A DNA stretch of 64,000 bases. Source: an uncultured Cellvibrionales bacterium. Lineage in GTDB: Bacteria > Pseudomonadota > Gammaproteobacteria > Pseudomonadales > Dasaniaceae. Positions 29,380-38,157 of the stretch are shown one piece after another (the first letter of the stretch is position 1; each line of letters starts with the position of its first letter). The translations under genes were made by a program, and so were the position numbers. Below the pieces are notes generated by a model. It was not told where the DNA came from and did no database searches. It saw only the letters and a list, made by a program, of their open reading frames with translations. The stretch is from the NCBI GenBank assembly GCA_913019905.1, contig CAJVZD010000014.1, positions 1 to 64,000 of the forward strand, given 5' to 3'.

Positions 29380-30438
29380 TCATGGCCAGTCCCTCGACGG
29401 GGACAAGTATGCACCACTGGTTCGTGCCGCCAACTGCCAAAAAGCGCCTGCCGCTTGCATATCACCTTCCATTGGAAACAAAATAATATTGGCGGACATA
29501 CCCGATGGCATTTCTTTAACGGCGTCATAAAAAAATTCTAAACGCTGAGACCCAGAGACCTTTACGCCCCTCGGTTTCTTCTCACCCTGAGTGGGTAGAC
29601 CATCCGTTAGAAGAAATAAATTATCAGGTTTGTCGGTAAACGACTGAATCGCCCTGAATGCATTCAATAAACTGGTGCCGCCACTCGGTACTTGTTGATG
29701 TAAAGCTTCAACCGCACGTTCCAGGTCAAGGCTATCCGCAGCGTCTAACCAGGTGTTTTCAGTACCGGCCAGAATCGGTTGAGCCCCGGTATTAAAAACA
29801 TAGACCTGAAAACGACTATGCGCAGGTAACTGAGCGACTAGCCACTCGACGGTCCGCACCGTCCATTGCCATTTTGCCGATAAACGTTGCTGTTCCTCAG
29901 ACATATTACGGCGCCGCAATACATTAACAATAGTATCGGCCAACATGCTTGCAGACGCATCGACCAAAATCAGAACTCGCTCTCCGCCGAGATGCAAGCC
30001 GGTCAAGTATTGCCGATTCCCCTCTCCAATAAACCTTCGCGTATTGTCGCCGCCTTCCTGTCGCTCAGCTTCAGCGGTACGATCCTCTAATTCCAGGACC
30101 TGTTTTTTCAATACAGCCAGATCTTCCTCTGGATCTTCCTGAGCGTGTAATACCGCTTCTTGGGAATCCACATTAAGGGCCAGTATAGCAATCTGTGATT
30201 GCAAGCGTTCTATTTCTTCCCGCTGCTTTTGCTTTAACTTTTTAAGCCGTTCTTGTTCTGCTTCTGCGTAGCGAATATCTTCTTGCAACAATTTGATTTC
30301 TGAGTCTGGACGCGGTATCTCTAGAATAATATCGCCGTTGTGGCGCAAGATTAAAAATAACAAAGTAACGGCGCCAAAACCACAGGCCATGATATCCAAA
30401 AAAGACAAATTAAATGCGGTAACATTGCGACGCGCCAT
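29380..30438 (-). CDS. VWA-domain protein with ExbD/MotB-like N-terminal helix (copy 2)
   Basis: A 352-residue protein with the same plan as its downstream neighbour. The N-terminal helix NLSFLDIMACGFGAVTLLFL has Asp15, and the shared core is SFLD-x-x-x-CGFGA. A charged coiled coil spans about 50-130. The VWA domain has a full MIDAS set: DASAS at 160-164, a Thr in SGGTSLLNA and an Asp in LLTDGLPTQG. The start overlaps the stop of the Hsp70-like gene by one base (TAATG), so translation is coupled. The two VWA proteins probably arose by duplication and could form a heterodimeric B-type subunit. Confidence 0.82.
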   Translation of the reverse strand: MARRNVTAFNLSFLDIMACGFGAVTLLFLILRHNGDIILEIPRPDSEIKLLQEDIRYAEAEQERLKKLKQKQREEIERLQSQIAILALNVDSQEAVLHAQEDPEEDLAVLKKQVLELEDRTAEAERQEGGDNTRRFIGEGNRQYLTGLHLGGERVLILVDASASMLADTIVNVLRRRNMSEEQQRLSAKWQWTVRTVEWLVAQLPAHSRFQVYVFNTGAQPILAGTENTWLDAADSLDLERAVEALHQQVPSGGTSLLNAFRAIQSFTDKPDNLFLLTDGLPTQGEKKPRGVKVSGSQRLEFFYDAVKEMPSGMSANIILFPMEGDMQAAGAFWQLAARTSGAYLSPSRDWP

Positions 30439-31802
30439 TATTGATCACTCGACAATGATTGCGCCTGGGACTGAACGTGAGCCTGAACCGGCGCAGCTGG
30501 CGGAGATACAGAAATAAACGTCAAGCGGCGGTTGTGCAGCATAAATGTTTCGCCTATTTTTGCGCTAATCGCTTTCCCTTCTGTTCGCCACCGAGTCTTT
30601 AAAACATTCTCATTCAAACTAAGTTCGACTAAAGCATTCTCAACCGGATGGCTATGGACTTGTAAAAACAAGTTGTCGTCAGTAATCCATAAACCGTTTT
30701 CCAGGGAATAGGCTGTATTGTCTACTAACAAATGACTGGCCAAAGGAGTCGTTGAGCCACCAACTGCATCACCTTCCCCTTGCTGCGAATACTGGCTGTC
30801 TTCCCGTGATTGAGCCAAGGCATCGATGTGAACCAATTCATCTCCAACGATATTGGACCAATGTTTAAACAAATACGCGCTAATATTTTCGTCGTTCACG
30901 ACATGTATAGGATGTGTTAGTTCCAGGTTGTGTGTGAGCCACTGACTGTTATCGTGTAAACACACAATCGTATTTTGATCAGCATTATTACCAATGGCGC
31001 TGTGAAGTGCCGCTAACTTTCGACCTAACATTTCTTGCCAGGCCTTTGCCGAAACAGTACAGGTCAAACGACTATTGCCGGTTTCAAACTCAACCGGAAA
31101 ATCGGTATCAAGATAAAGTAATTGACTGTAAATTAATCGATACAATTTCTGTGAAGACGCTGCAATTTTCAAGGGGTCAAAACGGTGTTCGCTGATGCAT
31201 AAGTCTGCCAAATAATGGGCAGCGCTATTCAGAATTGGCATCAAACCACTGTCTGAGAGCGTAGTGGTCTTACCTTTCGCCCAAATATCATCCTGTCGGA
31301 GGACCTCAACGATTAGTGTTTGGTGCAATTGCATATCCACATAGAGTGCTTTGTTCGCCTGGGGCGATAAAAAAACCTCCGAACTGGCAATACTTGCAAT
31401 CGATGGATCGATAAAGCTACAAATCGGCAGTTTCAGGGACTGTCCTACTGCCAGTAAGAGCTGAAAATCGGCATTGCAAAAGTGGCTGGGGGGAGCAACC
31501 AGCAATTGATCTATCTGTTCTGATCCCGATTGCGATTGTTGCAACTGTCTTAATTGATGGAAGACCAAATCGGCATTATGTCGTACACCTGCCGTAGGTG
31601 GGAGCAAGCTATTCTCATTAAATTGTTGCCAATATTGCGTATAACAATATTGCGGCTCAATCCATAATTTATCGAAGGCTTCATGTCCGCAAATGACACC
31701 TTTGGAGCTACAGTGCGCGACACCAATGGCTCGAGTCGGCAATTCACCTTCGGTCTGCCAACAAAGATTTAAGTCATTGAGATGAAGTAGAGCCCTGGTC
31801 AT
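30438..31802 (-). CDS. Degenerate Hsp70/actin-fold protein
   Basis: A 454-residue protein without a signal peptide. Residues 101-140 follow the Hsp70 pattern for a beta strand, helix and phosphate-loop region (LVAPPSHFCNADFQ, then FIDPSIASIAS, compare VPAYF...NEPTAAALA). Residues 152-166 (ALYVDMQLHQT) sit where Hsp70/actin proteins have the second phosphate loop DxGGGT, but the glycines are missing, so ATP hydrolysis is doubtful. Near the C-terminus is a short segment (GEGDAVGGSTTPLASHL) and a beta-rich end. It lies 2 bases after the TolQ-like gene and overlaps the VWA gene. A cytoplasmic scaffold or regulator of the channel is my inference. Confidence 0.6.
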   Translation of the reverse strand: MTRALLHLNDLNLCWQTEGELPTRAIGVAHCSSKGVICGHEAFDKLWIEPQYCYTQYWQQFNENSLLPPTAGVRHNADLVFHQLRQLQQSQSGSEQIDQLLVAPPSHFCNADFQLLLAVGQSLKLPICSFIDPSIASIASSEVFLSPQANKALYVDMQLHQTLIVEVLRQDDIWAKGKTTTLSDSGLMPILNSAAHYLADLCISEHRFDPLKIAASSQKLYRLIYSQLLYLDTDFPVEFETGNSRLTCTVSAKAWQEMLGRKLAALHSAIGNNADQNTIVCLHDNSQWLTHNLELTHPIHVVNDENISAYLFKHWSNIVGDELVHIDALAQSREDSQYSQQGEGDAVGGSTTPLASHLLVDNTAYSLENGLWITDDNLFLQVHSHPVENALVELSLNENVLKTRWRTEGKAISAKIGETFMLHNRRLTFISVSPPAAPVQAHVQSQAQSLSSDQ

Positions 31803-31804
31803 GA

Positions 31805-32602
31805 CTAATTACCTGACTTCAAATGACGTAGCAGGTTATGCTCGCTATAAGCCCGTGTATCCAAAACGAGCCTCTCCTGAATTTGTTGCAATTGATGCAT
31901 AAAAAACATCACCACCATACTGATCAATAAAGCGACCAATGTTGAGTTGAAGGCAACGCCCAAACTACTCGTCACTCCCGCAATATTACCTTGCACGGCT
32001 TCGTGCGCCTGACCCAAAGCCGCACCAATCCCTCGTACTGTTCCTATGAATCCAATGGAAGGGATTGCCCATGTGATATACCGGACCATCGAGAGCTCTG
32101 AATCGAGCCGTTCATTCTCTATATTACAGGTCTCGGTCACCGCATCTGTCGCTGATTGAACACTGCCAGTAACTGCAAATCGAGTCAGAGCCGTTCGCAG
32201 TGTTCGAGGAATCAATATAAATCGCTGACTTTCTGGCAAGCTATCGAGGGGCCGAAGAAGCTGATTGGCATCCTCCGGCAATATGCGACTTCCTTCGGCC
32301 AATTCCTTGATTTGCATGCTGAGCATTTGCTTTTCCTGAGCGGTCAATCTTGCCTTATAAGCCATGATTGAAAGCGCCCATAACATTAATATAAAGCAAG
32401 CTTCTTGCTCAAAGTCCTTGATAACGATAACCAGCGTGCGCGGCACTTCAAAACCCGCCCCCTGTTCTTCGGCCAATCGACTGGCACGCATATCCTGGTC
32501 GGCCTGGGGCCGGACAACAGCAACATAGGTAACATGCACTATGATGATGGCCAGTAATAAAGAAATGATTTGATAAAAAAATTCATTATTGTTGCTGCGC
32601 AT
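31805..32602 (-). CDS. MotA/TolQ/ExbB-type proton channel protein
   Basis: A 265-residue inner-membrane protein. TM1 is at about 10-30 (IISLLLAIIIVHVTYVAVV) and TM2 at 65-82. The paired signature helices are 178-198 (AIPSIGFIGTVRGIGAAL, compare PxLGLLGTVxGI) and 211-236 (TSSLGVAFNSTLVALLISMV). The four-helix layout and the order match the MotA/TolQ/ExbB family that couples proton flow to movement of a B-type partner. Such proteins work as pentamers around two B subunits. The partner candidates are the two VWA proteins two genes downstream. The next gene starts 2 bases after its stop. Confidence 0.88.
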   Translation of the reverse strand: MRSNNNEFFYQIISLLLAIIIVHVTYVAVVRPQADQDMRASRLAEEQGAGFEVPRTLVIVIKDFEQEACFILMLWALSIMAYKARLTAQEKQMLSMQIKELAEGSRILPEDANQLLRPLDSLPESQRFILIPRTLRTALTRFAVTGSVQSATDAVTETCNIENERLDSELSMVRYITWAIPSIGFIGTVRGIGAALGQAHEAVQGNIAGVTSSLGVAFNSTLVALLISMVVMFFMHQLQQIQERLVLDTRAYSEHNLLRHLKSGN

Positions 32603-32655
32603 CGGGTTACCTTTTACATGCGTGAAAATTACGTCCGTTAGTAACAGAGAGTGTA

Positions 32656-32991
32656 TTAAATGTCGATGGGAAAAGGGATAGACAAATCCTCAGAAACTTG
32701 TTCACTCGGCTTAAACTCATCGTTAGCACTAAATATCGGCTTGTCGGCAGCCTCTTCTTCGGACTTTTTTTCCGAAGGCTCATTATTCTTAGAGTCGTTA
32801 GTATCGGTGCCTTCTACTGCTGGACTTTGAGATTCTGAATCGGTCTGCTCATTCGGTTTGACCTTCACGAGGTCCGATAGCTGCTGCTCCGTGCCCACCG
32901 GCTCAGCGTCGCCAGGTTCCACTCCAAGCGCATGGAAAGCGGGCAGGAGCACGAGGAGTACGACCCGGAAGGCCAATTTGCAGAACCTCAT
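32656..32991 (-). CDS. Small secreted acidic protein of the envelope-machine operon
   Basis: About 111 residues from the ATG at 32991 (a GTG 13 codons earlier is in frame). A signal peptide (KLAFRVVLLVLLPAFHALG) is followed by a low-complexity, Ser/Glu/Asp-rich and almost certainly disordered region of 85 residues (for example DSESQSPAVEGTDTNDSK) that ends LSIPFPIDI. No family is recognised. Such tails can act as flexible linkers in the periplasm. The gene lies 53 bases before the TolQ-like gene. The 220-base gap to the PEGA/SUMF1 gene upstream is the longest in the run and may hold a promoter. Confidence 0.6.
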   Translation of the reverse strand: MRFCKLAFRVVLLVLLPAFHALGVEPGDAEPVGTEQQLSDLVKVKPNEQTDSESQSPAVEGTDTNDSKNNEPSEKKSEEEAADKPIFSANDEFKPSEQVSEDLSIPFPIDI

Positions 32992-33213
32992 ATTTAGACC
33001 TTTTTTACAAATGCCGATACCAACGCCCACGGTGTTGCAACAAAAAACTCATCATCCATATGCTGAATCGAGTAGAAAATCATCAATTTCAAATAACCGA
33101 AGAAACCCGTAATATACAAGGTTCCACGATGAAAGCCCCCAGTCACTCTATTAAAGACGTAGAGAACGCTATCTCCGGGAGCTAGTTTCAGGGGACAATG
33201 GTCCCCGGAACGA

Positions 33214-35319
33214 TCACTCAATATTCCTAGCGACCCTAAATCCGATATCAAGTTCGGCTTCGCTACCAAAATTTCGATAACTCAATCGTATTTCTGTACG
33301 CGATCCATGTCGCCAGCTGGCACCTCGCAGAACGTGATCACGTCCCGCCTGAGGACCGGAGGGATTGAGTTCCGGCTTACCCTTGTTTGGGCTCGTCGAA
33401 TAAAAATCATGCACCCACTCACTGACATTGCCCGCAAAATCGAATAAGCCTTTCGCATCCGCTGGAAAACTACCCACTGGCGCAGTAAGGACAAATCCAT
33501 CGTTATACCTGGGCACGCTTTTACCCAGTATAGTCTGCGCACTCTTATCGGCATAATTGGCAACCGTATCCGCCGGCGGATAATTGTCTCCCCATATAAA
33601 CCGTCGATTTTTACTCTTCTCTTCGACTCGTGCTATCCAGGACCACTCTACTTCCGTCGGTAAGCGGTATCCATTTGCCGTCATATCTGATTCCAATAAC
33701 CGATCTTTCGCAATTGCATATACCGGTGTCAATTGCGCTTCCTTTGACAGCCAATTACAAAATCTAGCTGCTGCCAGCCAAGACACATTCACTACCGGCT
33801 GATTAGCGTTATTTAAACTCATCGCCGCAATTTGAAGAGAATTATGTTCTCGCTGAAATTGCTGGAACTGCGCATTCGTTGTTTCGAATTGCGCGATGTA
33901 AAAGGGCTTATTAATATGAACGTTACGCTCAGCCTCATTCGATCGACGCCCCGATTCTCTGCGAGGAGTCCCCATAGTGAAGATACTGTCTGGGCGCATT
34001 AGCTTCGTCTTAATACCTGCCGGAGCAACGACAGTATCGGGAAATTGGGCCCAATAGTTTTGCTGTTCGGTCAAAAGACTGACAGATACTGATTGGGTAA
34101 GACCCGTTCTGGGCGCAATGACTAATCGCTGACTAACGTAGCCATCGAGTTTCACTTCAATTGTTTGCTCTACGGCCAGTAAAGACAAAATTTGATTGCC
34201 GGTACCCCGCAACTTGTTATTCACAAAAATCTGCGCGTTATTGGGACTTAATCGAAACTGAACCTTACCGAGCTCTGGCTTTAAGGTCCAATTTATAGAC
34301 CGCCGCTCTTCCGGTTTCAACAGTACCTCCTTGTTAAATACTTGATAGCCTTTAGAAAACAACTTCAATTGGTGAGTCTTAAGGGATGAGAGCTGTGTGT
34401 TATAAGGAGTCTGCCCTACAAAAACGCCATCAATGGTTAAGCTCGCTCCCTCGGGGTCGCTATTAACTGTCACGACTCCGTCGGCAGGTTCCAGGGTAAT
34501 AAGGGGGAAAACTGACGACTCTCCCGCTTTCGCTGTTACGGTGTCGGACCACGGGTTAAAACCCGGTTTGGTTACAGATACGTCGCTGCCGGTTTCCAGT
34601 ACTTCCACCTGAAGTGGTGTTTTCCCGATGAGCTGCCCATCAATTGTAATATCGGCCCCTTCGGGGACGGAGGTCAGCTGCAGGTTACCCCACGCCGGAA
34701 GCATGTTGACGTTTAGAGTCTGCAGCTGATCGAAGCCCTGAACAGTAACGTCTACTGCTTGGGGGAAGTAACGATGACTTGAGAACTCAAATTGGTAATC
34801 ACCTTTAGGGATATCGCGCAAAACCCCAGGAAGTTTAGTCCCGTTAATCTGGCCATCGATCACAACGACCAACTCCGCAACATTTGATGTGACATCGATA
34901 TGCCCCGGTAAAGGGATTAACTCAATGTTGAGTGTTTGTGAATCGGCTCCTTCTACGGCAAAATCCAACTGATTGTCATGGTACCCTTTCGCTCTTGCAG
35001 TCACCTTATAAGAACCCGACAACAGCAGATAACTGTTGGCGATGCGGGGAGTAAAACCCGATAACTCTATATCTGCATTTTCAGGGGTGGTGGTGATCAG
35101 AACAGCAGTACTAAAACGCAAATACAATAACAACAATATCCCGAAAAAAAGAAGTGCGACAACGCCTATCCATGCGGAAGATATCTTTTTTCCTGTGTTA
35201 CTTTGAACCATGTCCGGCGGAGTAAAATCATGAGGCACAATTGGTTTGAAATTTCGCCCCTCTTTTGCGCCCGCTAACGGCTGCAAACTATTTGTTGTTG
35301 TTTTTTCTTCGGTGGCCAT
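33214..35319 (-). CDS. PEGA-repeat membrane protein with C-terminal SUMF1/FGE-like domain
   Basis: A 701-residue protein. A cytoplasmic N-terminus of about 45 residues precedes one TM helix (IGVVALLFFGILLLLYLRFS). About five PEGA-type beta repeats follow (residues about 75-420), seen as VPEGADITIDGQLIGKTPLQ, DPEGASLTIDGVFVGQTPY and the more diverged NNAQIFVNNKLRGTG. The C-terminal 250 residues are a SUMF1/formylglycine-generating-enzyme-like domain (FTMGTPRRESG, GYRLPTEVEWSWIAR, HVLRGASWRHGSRTEIRLSY, GFRVAR). The paired active-site Cys of true FGEs are absent from the last block, so it is likely a binding rather than a modifying domain. It is anchored with its domains in the periplasm. Confidence 0.85.
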   Translation of the reverse strand: MATEEKTTTNSLQPLAGAKEGRNFKPIVPHDFTPPDMVQSNTGKKISSAWIGVVALLFFGILLLLYLRFSTAVLITTTPENADIELSGFTPRIANSYLLLSGSYKVTARAKGYHDNQLDFAVEGADSQTLNIELIPLPGHIDVTSNVAELVVVIDGQINGTKLPGVLRDIPKGDYQFEFSSHRYFPQAVDVTVQGFDQLQTLNVNMLPAWGNLQLTSVPEGADITIDGQLIGKTPLQVEVLETGSDVSVTKPGFNPWSDTVTAKAGESSVFPLITLEPADGVVTVNSDPEGASLTIDGVFVGQTPYNTQLSSLKTHQLKLFSKGYQVFNKEVLLKPEERRSINWTLKPELGKVQFRLSPNNAQIFVNNKLRGTGNQILSLLAVEQTIEVKLDGYVSQRLVIAPRTGLTQSVSVSLLTEQQNYWAQFPDTVVAPAGIKTKLMRPDSIFTMGTPRRESGRRSNEAERNVHINKPFYIAQFETTNAQFQQFQREHNSLQIAAMSLNNANQPVVNVSWLAAARFCNWLSKEAQLTPVYAIAKDRLLESDMTANGYRLPTEVEWSWIARVEEKSKNRRFIWGDNYPPADTVANYADKSAQTILGKSVPRYNDGFVLTAPVGSFPADAKGLFDFAGNVSEWVHDFYSTSPNKGKPELNPSGPQAGRDHVLRGASWRHGSRTEIRLSYRNFGSEAELDIGFRVARNIE

Positions 35320-35347
35320 AATAAGTCAGATTGCTTTCGGTTTTTAT

Positions 35348-36853
35348 TTAAATCGATTCTGTACATTGAACGTGAATTTTCTGAGCCTCATCTAAACCTG
35401 TCAAGGTAAATTCGATGCGCACGTCCCGATAGCCGGGACGACCACCAGCGACAACATAGTTGCCCGGTTTCAAAGTATATTCTTTTCGAATGAATTTCCC
35501 CAGGGAACTTACCCGGTACAAACTCACATCAGTTAATCCATCAGAGATGAATTCGACAGTATACTCTTGCGCCATTCGCTTGAGCACCGCTTGCAACTGT
35601 TCAAGCTGAGCCTGTAACCGACTACCGGGCTGTGCAAGGGACCGAGTATTTGCTAATAGCTGTTGGGATTTCTTGTACACTCGATCGTCGGATAGCTGCA
35701 GTGGATCGCTCAAATAACTTTCTATCTGCGTATCGATTGCCGCCCGCACTCTAACTTTCACTCGGCGTGCAGCCGGATCCACCAACCCCGGATCGCGTTT
35801 CAATAGCTTATCGTAAACCAGCAAAGACTCTTGCCATTGCTCCTGGTTTTCCAACTGACGAGCCCGGTCCAGCTCTAGCTTTACTTTTTCCTGCTCTAGC
35901 CTTGATTCCAATTGTTCCAATGCTTCGGTGGGCTCAGTTCGTTCTATATTAGTTTGTTTAGCTTCGTTAAACGCCGCGCGCGCCTGTTGCCACTGGCGCT
36001 GCTCCAATTGGTTAAAGCCGAGGCTCATCGCTGCTTGAAAACGCTGTTCCCGATAAGCCTCTGTCGCTTGCAGCTTTTGGCTGATAGCAGGGCGGTATTC
36101 CGCATCTATAGCTAAAGCTAGTTCAGCCTGTTTAATTGATTGCGAAAATTCGCTGTTTTGAAAGTACTCTCGCGCTTGTTCGAGATTCTCCAACACTTTA
36201 GGTAACGACTGCGCGCGCCTCAAGCCTTTTGTTGCTCGGTCACTGTCCGGGTCCATCAGCAGCGCTTGTTGATAGGATGAACTTGCGGCCTCGGCGGAAC
36301 CTGCCTCGAATAAGTCATCCCCAGCAGCAAGATGACTTTCCAATAAGGGTTCATACCGAGCGTCCAGTGCCACCAGACTTTTTTCAACAAGGGAAAACTC
36401 TGTTAACGATATTTCGTAATTGCCACGTTGATAGCTTTGTTCCGCACTCAGTAATTTCAACTCAATCTCGGAAAAATCCTCTGCGGCCCATTGCTGGACT
36501 AACTTCTCATTTAACTTCGTTTTGAGTTTGATTATGTTGGCCAGGACATTCTGAGTATCGCGCCGAAATTGTAGTTTAGCTGCCTCGGCAAGCAAACTAT
36601 CCTGTTCGGCAGCAGGGTCTGCTGCAGCGGCGAGATTATTTTCTTCAGACGTACTGTGGCCCTCTTGACGAATATTTACGTCGTTAGGTTCCACCACCCG
36701 AGGTAGCAAAAAGATAACACCAAGCAATAATAATATCAGTGCGACAACTATGAAACGTAGCCATAGGGGTGTTTTATGAGCCGGATTTTCCTTGGTTATT
36801 GTATAACTGTCTTGCTCAGAGTTATGTGCTGCCAAGCTTGAAGGTTCATTCAA
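35348..36853 (-). CDS. Single-pass membrane protein with TPR-like helical repeats and PEGA-like end
   Basis: A 501-residue protein. After about 30 residues comes one TM helix (LRFIVVALILLLLGVIFLL). Residues about 75-430 are Gln/Glu/Ala-rich helices in TPR-like pairs (AAGDDLFEAGSAEAASSSYQ, RGNYEISLTEFSLVEKS, YFQNSEFSQSIKQAELAL). The C-terminal 70 residues are beta-rich (GKFIRKEYTLKPGNYVVAGG) and resemble a PEGA-type module. The start appears to be TTG, two bases after the upstream stop. It lies 28 bases before the PEGA/SUMF1 gene and shares its topology, so the two may interact. Role unknown; a periplasmic scaffold is likely. Confidence 0.7.
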   Translation of the reverse strand: MNEPSSLAAHNSEQDSYTITKENPAHKTPLWLRFIVVALILLLLGVIFLLPRVVEPNDVNIRQEGHSTSEENNLAAAADPAAEQDSLLAEAAKLQFRRDTQNVLANIIKLKTKLNEKLVQQWAAEDFSEIELKLLSAEQSYQRGNYEISLTEFSLVEKSLVALDARYEPLLESHLAAGDDLFEAGSAEAASSSYQQALLMDPDSDRATKGLRRAQSLPKVLENLEQAREYFQNSEFSQSIKQAELALAIDAEYRPAISQKLQATEAYREQRFQAAMSLGFNQLEQRQWQQARAAFNEAKQTNIERTEPTEALEQLESRLEQEKVKLELDRARQLENQEQWQESLLVYDKLLKRDPGLVDPAARRVKVRVRAAIDTQIESYLSDPLQLSDDRVYKKSQQLLANTRSLAQPGSRLQAQLEQLQAVLKRMAQEYTVEFISDGLTDVSLYRVSSLGKFIRKEYTLKPGNYVVAGGRPGYRDVRIEFTLTGLDEAQKIHVQCTESI

Positions 36854-36855
36854 TG

Positions 36856-38157
36856 TTATTGCGCCTGTACGATAGTACCCGGAGGCACAGCGGTACCCGG
36901 AGGCGTTTGAATTTGAGAGTCGACAACGGCTCCTCTTTCAGCATGGTATATCTTCTTTAGCAAAACTTTCCATTGGTCATATTGCGCATCAACCGTACCG
37001 GATAAGGTCACTGAACTGTCATCCAATCTTATTATTTGTGGCTCAATTTCCATTTCTAAAGACGAGCCCATTTCGGAGAGACTTTCGATAAACCGTGTTT
37101 TCCCAGATTTTTTTTCAAGACCACTTTTAATTAAGTAACCGCCCGCTGCAGCGGTTGCCGAACCAAAATCAGAGGTATATCTGTTATTGCCTTCATACCG
37201 ACCGTAAATACCTGCGACTACCGCCAATACACCAGCAAAAATACGTTGGTTGCCCTGGCTATTATATCGATCTATTTTAACCACGACATCATAACTGGCT
37301 CGACGCCAACTCTGATAGGGTTCATGCATGTTTTGACTAAAGTGGTCATAATAGTCCTGCATAGTATCAATATAGAGATAATCACGTTCTCTAATTTTTT
37401 GGGTCCGTTGATAAAGGGTATCTTCTTCAGCAGGTAACCTTAAAAGCTCCAGCTCCCCATTTATATTTCGTGCCAAATAGTCAGAAAACGCATCAGGCGA
37501 AAACTGTTGGGCAAACCGGACGCTGGTAATTGCACTCAAGGTAGCGGCAATATCGTTACTCAACGACTGCCGAAATTCGAGCAAATCGTTAGAAATGTGG
37601 TTGAATGTATTTTGAAAAGGGTCGCGATTGCGTCTCAATCGTGGATCGTAGGCATATTTCCCCACTACCTGCCGGTAGTTTTGCTTAAACCATAGCTTTC
37701 CACTGCTATCTCTAGCTTCAACCTCCAGGTCCAATGTTTGGCCATCGGACTTGCTTATTATTCCCTTGACTATCAAATCAACAACAACATCATCCTGAGC
37801 GATTGTTCTTACTGCTCCCCAGGCGCCACTTTGTTCTATTGTTTTAGCCAATTGATTCGCAAAATAGACTCCTTCGGCACTTCGAACAGCGGGTAAAACA
37901 GTCTCGTCATCAGCGTTAAATTCCAAGCCCACACCGAAAGGAACAATACCGACATCCAATAGAGCCGATTCCGGATAATTCTCCTCGGATTGATTCAGTA
38001 CTAGCGGCGTCGACGATGTAACTTTCAATATAGCGGCATGAGATGGCGCCAAAAATACCAAGCAAAATGCGGCCAAAAACCACCGCCACTGCACCACGGT
38101 TCCTACTTTACCAAACGCTACAGCTACTGGTTTTTGTATCTTCTGTACTCTTCCCAT
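36856..38157 (-). CDS. Secreted protein of unknown function in the envelope-machine operon
   Basis: A 433-residue product. A basic N-region of about 24 residues is followed by WFLAAFCLVFLAPSHAA, a probable signal peptide. The mature part has a domain around 40-165 (VGIVPFGVGLEF, LAKTIEQSGAWGAV, VVDLIVKGIISKSDGQ) like periplasmic proteins that sense or assemble in the envelope. A glycine-rich helical segment (VLAVVAGIYGRY, GSATAAAGGYLIKSG) resembles a membrane-inserting stretch. The ATG at 38157 has AAGGGA upstream and lies inside the end of the previous gene (34-base overlap). I do not recognise the family; the next gene begins 2 bases after its stop. Confidence 0.65.
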   Translation of the reverse strand: MGRVQKIQKPVAVAFGKVGTVVQWRWFLAAFCLVFLAPSHAAILKVTSSTPLVLNQSEENYPESALLDVGIVPFGVGLEFNADDETVLPAVRSAEGVYFANQLAKTIEQSGAWGAVRTIAQDDVVVDLIVKGIISKSDGQTLDLEVEARDSSGKLWFKQNYRQVVGKYAYDPRLRRNRDPFQNTFNHISNDLLEFRQSLSNDIAATLSAITSVRFAQQFSPDAFSDYLARNINGELELLRLPAEEDTLYQRTQKIRERDYLYIDTMQDYYDHFSQNMHEPYQSWRRASYDVVVKIDRYNSQGNQRIFAGVLAVVAGIYGRYEGNNRYTSDFGSATAAAGGYLIKSGLEKKSGKTRFIESLSEMGSSLEMEIEPQIIRLDDSSVTLSGTVDAQYDQWKVLLKKIYHAERGAVVDSQIQTPPGTAVPPGTIVQAQ

